Shown piece by piece: positions 9,585 through 19,198 of a stretch of 29,983 nucleotides of DNA. Source of the stretch: Phallusia fumigata. Its lineage: Eukaryota > Chordata > Ascidiacea > Phlebobranchia > Ascidiidae. The translations under genes were made by a program, and so were the position numbers. The DNA lies in assembly GCA_008931825.1 (NCBI GenBank), contig QXVZ01006278.1, positions 3,223-33,205 of the forward strand, in the 5' to 3' direction. The stretch's first letter is position 1, and each line of letters starts with the position of its first letter. The notes beneath the pieces are model-generated. The model saw only the letters and a list, made by a program, of their open reading frames with translations, was not told the origin of the DNA and searched no databases.

Positions 9585-10418
9585 TTAATCAATTTTTGAA
9601 AGTAATTCAAGTCTCCATTTTTCGAAGTCCAACCCCGGACCATTTCCAGCAAACCGTTTAGGTAACACATTCATGTCGATGATATCGTGCAAAGCTGAAA
9701 AGTTTCGACCATGCAAATGTAGCCTCCTCTTAATCTTTTCCTTTATAAATGGTCGCAGCAGTTTCAGTACAACATCAAATATTTTAGGTCCATTCACAAC
9801 GTTAATGCTTTTGAGCCTCACTGGCATCGCACCTTGTATTAAATCAACAAACTTTTTGCCTATTTTGGGTCCCATTTGCTTGGCAAAGGCAAGGTCATAG
9901 AAGGTAAAATCGTCTAAAACAGTTACTCCATGAACTTGAACCTCTTCATTTTCCAACAACTTTTCAATTGTGAGCACAACGCAGGCAATCATCTCAATCA
10001 CATGCATGCCTTCTTTTTTGCCAGGCATTCCAACAACAACTGTCGAACCATCTTTTGCCGACAAGGGCAGTTTTGCCATGCAGCCAACTTTAAGCACTGC
10101 TTCCAAAGTAGCAGGGTTGTTCACCTTCTCAAATAATTCTGGCCAACTCTTACTCTGTTTGTGGTAATTCAACAACATTTTGAGAGCTTTGATTTGATCA
10201 AACTTTTTAGCCCTCAGGAACATTAGGAAAAACAAATCGTCCGTTCTTAGCAGCTCCCCAGTTTTACTTTCCAGAAAGGCACTCCGCAGCTTGTCAATTT
10301 CCTCAAGTCGCTTAACATTGCACTGAGGCTCCCTTAATTCTTTGACTGCTTTTTCCATTGTTGCTGAGGATAGATTGCAAGCATATCGGTTTTCAATGTT
10401 GTCATTGTTGTCTGGCAT
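9585..10418 (-). CDS. CRAL-TRIO lipid-transfer protein, TTPA/clavesin-like
   Basis: A complete 277-residue protein in one exon, about the length of alpha-tocopherol transfer protein. Residues about 35-90 form the CRAL-TRIO N-terminal helical domain (ELLRTDDLFFLMFLRAKKFD, the usual 'D..LLRFLRARKFD' motif). About 110-270 is the CRAL-TRIO lipid pocket, with the characteristic core VRLKSINVVNGPKIFDVV, then LLRPFIKEKIKRRLHLHG and LPKRFAG. The Lys/Arg-rich KEKIKRR..HG segment matches the region that binds phosphoinositides in TTPA. The family carries hydrophobic ligands (tocopherol, retinal, phosphoinositides) between membranes; the ligand here cannot be read from sequence. The ATG at 10416-10418 follows A/T-rich DNA. 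The lack of introns could mean retroposition or intron loss. It is convergent with NLR-A. Confidence 0.88.
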   Translation of the reverse strand: MPDNNDNIENRYACNLSSATMEKAVKELREPQCNVKRLEEIDKLRSAFLESKTGELLRTDDLFFLMFLRAKKFDQIKALKMLLNYHKQSKSWPELFEKVNNPATLEAVLKVGCMAKLPLSAKDGSTVVVGMPGKKEGMHVIEMIACVVLTIEKLLENEEVQVHGVTVLDDFTFYDLAFAKQMGPKIGKKFVDLIQGAMPVRLKSINVVNGPKIFDVVLKLLRPFIKEKIKRRLHLHGRNFSALHDIIDMNVLPKRFAGNGPGLDFEKWRLELLSKID

Positions 10419-11157
10419 ATTTGTTGTTTCAAGTCGTGTTATTTGCGCAAAAAATTAGCTAGAGTTTACACAAATAACTGTGTTTCAAGCTGCAATAAAT
10501 TAAATCAACAAACATAATAACTCCAAACCCGATAGCTACTGTAACACAAACATTTTTCCGCCATACAATTTTCTCAGTCATTTGTTCTACACACTAGCTT
10601 GCACTACATTACAAGTTCACGTTCAGATATAAGTAGAACACTTGTCTGCGAAGCAAGGTTTTGTGGCGGCCACGGTATGTGAGCCTTAAATGAAACGGCA
10701 AGTTTTGTGTTTGGACTTTCATTGTTCTTTGATAAATGTGTTGACTAATCAGATAATGGTCGATAACACCGCCATTGATAGCGCGTAACCTCAAGTCCTG
10801 AGCTTGCCAAAAACAGTCTTGTAATCCTCACACAGTAGTTTTGCATTAGAGATTGTTTGTTTATTATCGTGTTAAAAAAACGCCAAAACAGTGAAAATAA
10901 AATGGTAGAGAAAACTTGGAGCACGAGCTTGTAGAAACGTTGGTGTTACTAAAAACTCTTTTCACAGGGTTCGAACCCGCGACCTGCCGCGTATGAATCC
11001 CAATTAAGGTTTTTGGATGTTTGTGGATCAAGCGCTTTGAACCACAATTCCTTATTCTTGATTGATTTTTGCTGCGTCCCAACGTACCATACTTCCATTG
11101 CTGCTACTTGCCATAATCTTCAGCATAAGATTGCTGTCGTACTGCGCTTGCAGTGAA
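10419..11157. other. Upstream region of CRAL-TRIO gene, SINE remnant
   Basis: No coding region is supportable. Near 10965-11055 the reverse strand carries B-box (ggcaggtcgcgggttcgaac) and A-box-like sequence of a degraded tRNA-derived SINE. Confidence 0.4.
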
Positions 11158-11570
11158 ATTTCAGTCCAAATAAAGTTTCTTTATAACGTAATAATAAGTA
11201 ACAACACAATAAAAATAACATAACACTTACTTTTGACACACAATTGAATTGGGCAGCACTTCGTTACAGTGTACAATTTTTCCGTTCTTATTCCANAAAC
11301 CGGCCTTAAACTTTTATCAGCGCGAATTTGTACTGAAGTGAATTGTTTTAGAAAACAGTGGGCTACTTATACCGTTTGGGTTGCAGCAAGTGCAAATATA
11401 AACACTCCGAAATCTAAACTCCTATATTAACTGTCAAATATTTCAGTCCCAATAGGTTTCTGCAAAATGTAATAATAAGTAACAACACAATGATATAACG
11501 AAACACTTACTTTTGACACAGAATTGGGCAGCACTTCGTTACAGTGTATAATTTTTCCGTTCTTATTCCA
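11158..11570 (-). repeat. Duplicated candidate 5' exon with donor, around an n
   Basis: Segments 11158-11295 and 11440-11570 are diverged copies (small indels, substitutions); the n at 11296 follows the first. On the reverse strand both give an open stretch translating WNKNGKI(V/I)HCNEVLPNS and ending at a gtaagtgtt donor. Upstream of the second copy is a TATA-like ttatataagc (11611-11620). It could be a first exon of a reverse-strand gene, perhaps the CRAL-TRIO gene, present as a local duplication or as two haplotypes. It is not a confirmed exon. Confidence 0.4.
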
Positions 11571-12520
11571 TTTAACTAGTTAAATCTATATCTGAATGTA
11601 AAATGCGTGCGCTTATATAACTCTTTTTCCAATCTGGTTTAATGGAGTTGATTACCACGAATGACAGCGCGCTTATAAATTAAACCCAAAGGAATGAACT
11701 AGATTAAATCGAAGGAATACTAATTGAACAAGCACATCGTAAATCCTAAAGAGTGCATGTAATTTAGCGATGAGGTCATACGAGGGTTTTGTGCAGTGCA
11801 ATAAAAATCGTTTCCCAAAACGTGCACAAAAATCGACGAAAAACACAACAAATAATCAAAAATCACTACACGCTTTAAGCGGCAGAACTTGTATGCAAAT
11901 GAGACTACAGTTCGTGATTGGCGAGCGACAACGTTACGAAAATCTCGTAAAATATTTTTGTGTTTTTGCTACTGCTAAATTGAGTCGTTTGACAACTTTT
12001 TATTTACTAGCTAAAATTTAGCAATGTTGTGTCGAAACAGCAAACTCACAATTTTATGCCACAATATTAGTGCGATCTGTAGACCGTGACAAATGCAGTG
12101 ATCCGGTAAATCAGTTAAATCAGCCAACTACTCAAATGAGCGGATTGCTTTTTAACATGTTTTTTATCAAGTAAATTAAATTCACTGGAAACTAAATACT
12201 ATTATCCTACATTTATTATTGATACTTTGCAGTACCAAGCAGCAAAACGAAACAAAAATTTGTACTGACCCCCAGGTAGGTTTATGTGGATTAAACCTTG
12301 GACTTATTTTGCACAAAGTTGTTTCATCTGCCTCATAGTTTCTTGTGACAACGTGAAAGCAAATTTGGTCTTAAAGATTTTGTTTAAAAACGGTTGATTA
12401 AGATTTTGCAATTAGTGACAAACTATTACATTTAGTTAAAAAACACTTTTTAAATGTACCGTTGTGTAAAGGGGGTCTGGATTGGCAGGGATTCTGCTTG
12501 TTTTGTTGTTACTTTGCAAA
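11571..12520. other. Intergenic, nothing identified
   Basis: AT-rich DNA with only short frames of low-complexity composition. I see no conserved domain, RNA gene or repeat that I can name. Confidence 0.4.
11611..11620 (-). promoter_or_regulatory. TATA-like box
   Basis: Reverse strand ttatataagc, 40-50 bases upstream of the second candidate 5' exon copy. The spacing suits a TATA box; no other core element was identified. Confidence 0.3.
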
Positions 12521-13052
12521 TACATTTGCACCAAAGACATTTTATTGCCCTGCCTAGTAATCTTTGTCACTTGTGTTGCACGCGTGCATGCTTGTTGGTC
12601 TTGCACGCGGACTTAAGGGGTCACACACATGCGCACGCGGGACATTTCGGTCCTGCACACCCGAGATCTCGTCGGGAACTGCCATATTCTGCAGACTGGT
12701 ATGGCAGGTTGGCAGCTGCATGCACGAGTTTTCTTTTTTGCACAGCAATTTGTTTTGAATCAACGCAATTTTTTCCTTTGTACTCGAATGTCGAAATATA
12801 AAACAATCGATGAATAACAACCTAAAAATGCTATAAAACGCAGAGCTTGTTATATTCACGGAAAAGTCTGGGGTTTTCACACTGATTTGTGATGTTTTTT
12901 AACATATATATAAATTTACATTTGCACCAAGGACGTTTTATTGTCCTGCTAGCCTTCTTTGTCACTTGTTTAGGACAGGGTGTAATTGCACACAGGTAAT
13001 TTAGGTCCTACAGACCCGAGATCTTGTCGGCAACTGCCATATTCTGCAGACT
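12521..13052 (+). repeat. Diverged direct duplication, two copies
   Basis: Copies at 12521-12697 and 12917-13052 share ordered blocks: tacatttgcaccaa, ttttattg.cctgc, tctttgtcacttgt, cccgagatct, and aactgccatattctgcagac. Indels separate the blocks. It is an old duplication or a repeat family; the frames inside are not convincing genes. Confidence 0.65.
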
Positions 13053-13847
13053 TGCCACCATTGATTGACCTGAGTCCTTAGGGCAAACCGCATCTGTCAC
13101 CTTCCAGCAAACAACAAAATCATGCCATTTCTTTAAAATATATGTCATGATCAGGGGATCAGGTGTTGACATTCAAAAGTTGTTCATTAATTTGAAATTT
13201 TCTATGCAGCATCCATTAAGATTATAATTTTTTTCTTTGCAATTCACTTAGATTTTGTACCTGAATTAGCCAAACTTCGGCTTATGCTTGACAAACGCTG
13301 AAGTTTGTATTTCCAAGTCAGGTTTGCCCTGTTGTTTAACCCATACCTTGCTTTTGTACAAATCCTTAATGGCCATCAGTTGTGTTTAGATTCCAAAATA
13401 CCATGTTATGACTTTGTGAAAATCAAGCCCTGTCATACCTTTAAACAGCAAATCCACATTTTATTTTGGATGCCACACGTTTTTTATATTCTACTCAATG
13501 CTGTTAAACATAGTTTGGACTCCAGAGTGCTTGTGATATACTTTTTATTTGTATGGCAATGTACAGGGCAGTACAATATCTGAATGGATTACTCCCAGTT
13601 AAACCATATTGAATATTTGATCTAGCTAACATTGTATTTTATTATATTTTTAGATGGATTTTGTCTGACATGGAAAACATGCTTTGCATATGATGACCTT
13701 GCAATATATCATAGAACAGGTTAGGCTATTCATTGAATTTGTACTCCCATATGTTCACTGGTAAGTTTAGTTTATAATTTTGCACACAAAAGATACAGAA
13801 TTTGTAAATGCAAAAATGAGTTTTAAACAACCTGATGACCCTGTAGT
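13053..13847. other. Intergenic, nothing identified
   Basis: T-rich sequence. A 92-codon frame (13305-13583) has hydrophobic, biased composition and no splice or domain support. Confidence 0.4.
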
Positions 13848-14163
13848 CAAGGGGTGTCCAAAATTTTTTACTGAGGGCCAATTTCAATTAGGTAAAGACA
13901 CCTGCGGGCCCGCGTTTTTTTTCTCAAAGTTGTAAATCATAAATTAATTGTGTAAATACAAAAACTGCACAACGATCTTATCAGCCTTATGGGCTTAGGC
14001 TTGGTTAGTACCATGTACTTTTCCCTTTTGCTGCTTTTGTGGGAAGTCGCAAGTCGCTTTTACCCAAAATCTTGTAACATAATTTAATAACCACTGTTGC
14101 GGGCCTGGTGATATGCCACTGTGGGCCGCTTTTGGCCCGCGGGCCGCACTTTGGACACCCCTG
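13848..14163. mobile_element. hAT-like MITE, 316 bp
   Basis: Inverted ends caaggggtgtccaaa (left) and tttggacacccctg (right), with inner GC-rich inverted tracts (gagggcc / gcgggcc). The flanks ctgtagt (13841-13847) and ctatagc (14164-14170) are a degraded target-site duplication. Ends of the cagggGTGTCCAAA type are typical of hAT elements. No transposase; internal frames are not genes. Confidence 0.7.
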
Positions 14164-14170
14164 CTATAGC

Positions 14171-15364
14171 CCAAGATAAATAGGGAAAGTACAACTTCTA
14201 CATCAATCCTAATGACTATGATATGCCTTAACATGTACGTGCAGAATCATTGGGATTTAAAAGGAATTTTATTATTTTGCAGAGTGTGTGTGACAGTTGT
14301 TAAATGAAAATGCATTTTTACTGCTGTGGAGTGTTTTCACAGTTAGTGGACAAATTGGTGCATTAAACAGCAGCAATCTACCTGAAAGGCCAAGCTGAAA
14401 AGGAACAGATATAACAGGTGCTGCTGAAATAGTACGCTGTCATTAATCATTTAAATTGTGCTCTTTGGTTTTTTTACTTATATTCTGATAGAATGGCCAG
14501 TTTCATGGAGAATGTATAAGCAACAATTTCTAGTGAAATAACTCTCAAAATACTTGAAACCCTTTCTACTTTTGGGCCAACTATATAAAACCCAACCAAT
14601 TTAAATCGAACACAGTCGGCACAGTAATAAACTGGTCAAAGAAAATAAAAATTTGCAATTATTTTGTTGACATTTTTTAACACTTCACCAAGTTCCGTGC
14701 TCTTTAGCATGCAAATTCACCTCTGTTTGTTTATAGTATGTGCAATATGTATTTGTAATGTAAAATTTACTGAAGCAGAGGGGAAGAACACTATTATTTA
14801 CAGGCATGTTGTGATCATTGATTTTCACCAAGGATTTGTTGGATTAAAAGTTTGGTTATGACAGTATGGCAACTGTATGGAGGGCGATACACTACCATTC
14901 TTTACCCATTGATGGAATAAATTGGCAAGCTATGTTGTGTGATCAACACACAGTATGTTTAAGTACTGCAATGTTTCAAAACTGCATGTGGCTATGTCAA
15001 TGCCCGGCAATGGTACCACAATAAATATCTTCTCAGAAATTGTAGATGTTTTTCCCCCACTGAAATCAGTTTTGCTTGGTTATGGAGAAAAATGATTTTA
15101 AGTAGCTAGAATTACTTTCGTGAGTGCAACATATCAACACTTTAAATACTCTAGTTTTAGGGTAACAGATGCATAAAAACTACTTGGATACTGAAAGTGT
15201 TTGCGTGGTCAGTTTTTGGGATAAAAGCCCACCGTTGGTAGCGCTGATGGACTAATATTAAGAAACACGCAACTTGACCGAAGTTCATGAAGCCCCTCTC
15301 GATATTTTGGTCATCGATTGATCTATGGAAAGAATGTGTAACCTAATTTTGGCAGCAGAACGAA
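14171..15364. other. Intergenic, nothing identified
   Basis: AT-rich, no convincing frame, RNA gene or repeat ends. A low-complexity 65-codon frame at 14664-14861 has no support. Confidence 0.35.
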
Positions 15365-15972
15365 ATATATAACTACAGTGTTTGGTTAAACAACAAAGTA
15401 TTTTTCAAACAGAAACCAATCGCCTACGAAAATATTTTTAACGCTGGTATACTAAAGTAGCAACAAATTATAGACAACAATTTGGACTTTCGCAGTTTTT
15501 AAAATTTTGCGAAAATTACGAGGTAATAAATAACAGTCAAAACCACGCGAACTACCAGTGCCTTATTGCGGCAATTCCAACTACCTGGGAAACGTACACA
15601 CCTGACAAACCAGACAGAGAAACAGCCATTGAAAAAATAATGACGGGACATGACAATTTATTTACAACCGAATATGCATACGAGTTCTTTGCTTCCCCCA
15701 ACAAACAGCAGCCGATTAAACAACAACAAAAATGGGAACTAATTCTACAACGGACACCCTTAAACTGGTCAGATATTTATCAAAACTTATACGACTGCAC
15801 ATTTGAAACTAAACTCCGCTCCTTCCAAATTAAATTTAATTTGAGAGCCATTGTCCTAAACGATAGGCTTTATGGCTTCGGGATTGCGGATGCTGATGTC
15901 TGCACTTTTTGCGGTGTATGCAAAGAAAACATGTACCACTTATTTTGTGAATGTATCCATGTCCAGATATAG
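15365..15972 (+). pseudogene. LINE ORF2 3' end, dead (frameshift)
   Basis: It encodes the tail of a non-LTR retrotransposon polymerase. The first part reads VWLNNKVFFKQKPIAYENIF then NAGILK. After a frameshift near 15460 the other frame continues with RQQFGLSQFLKFCENYEV, then YQCLIAAIPTTWETY, then from 15640 KLRSFQIKFNLRAIVLNDRL and the zinc-knuckle CTFCGVCKENMYHLFCEC (C-x2-C-x8-H-x3-C). This order matches the 'zf-RVT' C-terminal region of LINE ORF2 proteins. Reverse transcriptase and endonuclease are absent, so it is a 5'-truncated, inactive copy, as is usual for LINE insertions. Confidence 0.75.
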
Positions 15973-16260
15973 TAGTAGGCGCCCCCTTTTAAACCCTACA
16001 CCCCAACCCTAATAGTACTAACCGTTAGGCGTCAGCGCAAATGGTTTGTTTACGGGGACCGCTTAATATATTGCGCAAGAAGTAGTAATTTGCTATTTTT
16101 GATACGCCGTATAAGGTACAAAATTATTGTCTGCAAAAAAATTGTTGAACTGAAAAAACCGTCTGCAAAAAAGTTGTTGCCCTGGAAAAAAAATGTTTGC
16201 ACAAAAAATTGTAAGTGATCTCAAAATGTTTGTTACTTCATCCCCTAGGTTAGTGTGTAG

Positions 16261-16702
16261 CACTCAACTGGTCTATTCAAAGTGCAAAAGTACGATGGCC
16301 AACAACCTTTTATGAACAATATGTCTTTGTCCCAAAATTATTTAGTCATAAAGATAACAAAGGCAATGTTAATGCGTCTGGAATTGTAGTAGGAAACCGC
16401 CTTGCCTCCCTTGGACATGATTTTCGGTGCGCAGTAAGAAAAGTTGTGCCCCGCATCGATCGTCTTANTGGCCAACAACCTTTTATGAACAATATGTCTT
16501 TGTCCCAAAATTATTTAGTCATAAAGATAACAAAGGCAATGTTAATGCGTCTGGAATTGTAGTAGGAAACCGCCTTGCCTCCCTTGGACATGATTTTCGG
16601 TGCGCAGTAAGAAAAGTTGTGCCCCGCATCGATCGTCTTATAGAGAACACGCAAATACAGACCATTAGTTTGAACTACGCTTTTCGTTGCTTTCGTATCT
16701 AA
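16261..16702 (+). CDS. BOK/BAK-like BCL-2 family exon (BH4-BH3 part), partial
   Basis: After collapsing the assembly duplication (16296-16467 = 16469-16640), one frame runs from an acceptor ending at 16260 (or 16253) to TAA at 16700-16702. It reads NWSIQSAKVRWPTTFYEQY, then VFVPKLFSH, a short polar linker, and VGNRLASLGHDF followed by RCAVRKVVPRIDRLIENTQ and ISLNYAF. VGNRLASLGHDF fits a BH3 motif (V-x3-L-x2-L-G-x-D-F; BAK has VGRQLAIIGDDI). From BH3 to the Ala-Phe the spacing equals that of BOK without gaps, and FYEQYVFVPKL resembles a BH4 helix. BCL-2 relatives control mitochondrial outer-membrane permeability. BH1, BH2 and the membrane anchor were not found, and His replaces the usual BH3 Asp, so this may be a gene fragment or an unusual exon. 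Other identities cannot be excluded. Confidence 0.42.
16296..16640. repeat. 172-bp perfect duplication around an n (assembly join)
   Basis: Bases 16296-16467 and 16469-16640 are identical and separated by the n at 16468. As at 1485, this is an unmerged contig overlap. Reading through it as written breaks the frame of the exon there. Confidence 0.85.
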
Positions 16703-18135
16703 TATTATTCGATTCAGGAAATAAAATAGTTACGTTTTTCACGTACTAGGTGGTACGCGTCGAAATTATTTTACATTGGTAAGCAACCACAAAAAGGTTG
16801 GGAATCACTGCCTTATGCGGACCACAAAGAATTTTTATGGTAAACGTTAATGGGAATTATGGCGTTCAACTTTTTCCCGTTTTCTTTACAGAAGTTCTGG
16901 ATTTACAATTTACCATGTTTAAACGTTGCCCACGCTAAACTTTTTACACATAATTTTATCACAAGCGAACGGTCTGTTACAGCTTTTTACGTAACATTGT
17001 GTTGTTTAAGTGGTAAACGAGGTGCGACCAGCGCCCGTTTCATTCTTTATTTAACGCCCTATAAGGAGATGTGTTTTAAACAAAATTACTGAATATGCCA
17101 AAATATTTGGTCAAAAAACACATTAAGCGTATTTTTAAGTCTTTGGTTTCCAATGAAACTTTTTTCTGCAAATGTTTTCGATTATTTTTAAACTATGTTT
17201 CGATGATAGCTAACACTATTCGCGGCTTGCTTATCTTATATAGAAACGATTTCAAAAAAAGTATCACAGCAAACTTACAGTACCACTTTAGTGCGCCATC
17301 ACGTCAACAACAGCATACATGACAGAAAGAAAAAAATTACCACATCTAAACTAAAAACAGCAAAAAAGTGGTCGAAAGAAACCGACGTTTAAACACAAAC
17401 ACGAGAACACTGTACAAACAACATACCAAACATTAACTGAGGCGTGAAATATTTTGGGCGCCAACTGCCAACGTTTTCTGGATTGAAGGTCTAAAATCCC
17501 AGGTTTTTTACCAGACGGTGCTTACCCGACAACCAGTGCCAACCGGTTTGTCACGTGTTGCTTGCGCCACGCCACTGGCTGTAAATTTCCATGACGCTGT
17601 TGCCCGTTGAGTAAGACAGAGGGGGTCTCTGGGTCTTTAAAACCCAAAAACAGTTTCGGGACAAATAAGCATTTTAAACCCACAAAAACGTTTCTAAACA
17701 GCCAACAAATGCAGTTGTTTTCTCGTGTTGGGGGTTGAAGGTGTTGTGATCATTCAGCTTTATGCAACATGACGATATTTTACCCAAATATAGATATTAA
17801 TGGTTTACATTTTTTTTATAGTTCTCAAACATTTTAACCCGTATGATAGTACGAAATATTTATTTCAAAATATGGGTTTTTTTACAGCTGTTTTAATGTC
17901 CCGACACATGAGTTATATGATAACAAATTCTAAAGCAAGTTCGCCGATGGCAAATAGACAACGACTAGTGTCATTGCTTAAGAGGTATATGATTACAAAC
18001 ACATCGTATTTGGAGAAAACTGCTTTGGAACAAAACACTAGGTTTGGCACGTGAGGGTGTGTATGTAAATGTCCAGCAACAAATTCACAAATCAAGTTAT
18101 TTTGAAGCATTTCAAAGTTTAGGCAAAATACTTTA
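16703..18135. other. Intergenic between BCL-2-like exon and NLR-B
   Basis: It holds a MITE end remnant near 16792-16812 and repeat debris near 17550-17700. The short forward frames at 16850-17322 and 17800-18054 lack domain or splice support. No BH1 exon (Trp-Gly-Arg type) was found here. A reverse-strand AATAAA (tttatt, 17859-17864) could serve NLR-B. Confidence 0.4.
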
Positions 18136-19198
18136 CACACCCATATTCGGCGAGTGCGTTTTAATTATCGCAGGATAGTTTTCATTTCACATTTAAATCC
18201 AAAGTTTTTCCCGCGACTTTGAATTGAAGAGATTCTCCCCTGCTTCTGTGAAGTGATTTCTCCAAATCACCAACACTTTGAACACAGTGAGTCAATGACT
18301 CAGCATTTTTGTTTGTCACCTTGGTCATTCCAAGTCCAGCTAAAAAACAACAATCAGCAAATTTGCATATTGCAAATAAAAGGTTTTTCAATCAATTATT
18401 TTGACAGTAACACATAAAAATCTGTGAAAAATCTGTGGACAAAAGCGTCGGACTTAAACCATGACGATGTGAAACGATAAACAAGTAGTGAACCAGGGAA
18501 AACCCGTTTTAGGGTCATATACTAGGAGTAGTTTCATATTTGGCAAATATGGGATGATCACAAGTAAAATTCAACAAATTTTCTGCAGACATTTTCCCAG
18601 TGAAACATATGTTTTTTTTTTATGCCCAGTATAAAAGCGTGCGTTTATTTAATCAAAAAGGATGCATCCAAGTAGCCAACAAATTCAGTTTTTTTGCAGC
18701 AGTCAAACTCCTGCACACCCATATTCGGTGCCTATGGTTGTGTTATGTAAACACAACAAAATTGGTAGAAAACGTCACCTTAACGTATTTCATGTTTAAG
18801 TTCGTTGTATCTATCGCAGGATAGTTTTCACTTCATATTTAAATCCTTTGATCTGAAGAGATTCTCCCCTGCTTCTGTGAAGCGACTGCGCCAAACATCC
18901 TACGCTTTGATGTCGTGAACACACCGAACCAATGACTCAGCACTTTTAATTGTCAGCTCATTCCGAGTCAGACGTAGAAGTTTCAGCTACACAACAACCA
19001 TCAGTAAATATGCATGTTGCAAATAAATGGTGTTTTTTATCCTTTATTATGAAAGTAACAAACAAAAGTGCTATTGTAATCACGTGACACACTAAACAAA
19101 TAGTGAACCAGAGAAACCCGTATCAAGGTCAGATAATAGGAGGTGTTTCATATTTGACGCATATGGGATAATTACAAGAGAATTCAACAAATTTTCTG
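18136..19198. repeat. Tandem duplication of the NLR-B terminal exon region
   Basis: Segments 18136-18585 and 18714-19198 align along their length (shared: acacccatattcgg, tcgcaggatagttttca, gagattctcccctgcttctg, ccaatgactcagca-like, attcaacaaattttctg). The second copy of the exon, read with the same acceptor, hits a stop after about nine codons and again later, so it is a dead exon. Confidence 0.75.
18182..18339 (-). CDS. NLR-B terminal exon
   Basis: Acceptor ttgttttttag, phase 1, then AGLGMTKVTNKNAESLTHC, VQSVGDLEKSLHRSRG and a tail ending LDLNVK plus TGA (18182-18184). I recognise no domain; the middle is probably one or two helices. A broken copy lies at about 18830-18985. Confidence 0.55.

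Noticed and set aside
12454..12880. Several overlapping frames on both strands
   Set aside because: They fall in the duplicated non-coding block; composition is driven by GC-rich repeats and no frame is kept in the second copy.
13305..13583. 92-codon forward frame
   Set aside because: T-rich composition, no homology, no splice context.
16850..17322. 80- and 75-codon forward frames, tested as later exons of the BCL-2-like gene
   Set aside because: No NWGR/BH1 or BH2 pattern and no membrane anchor in the right order.
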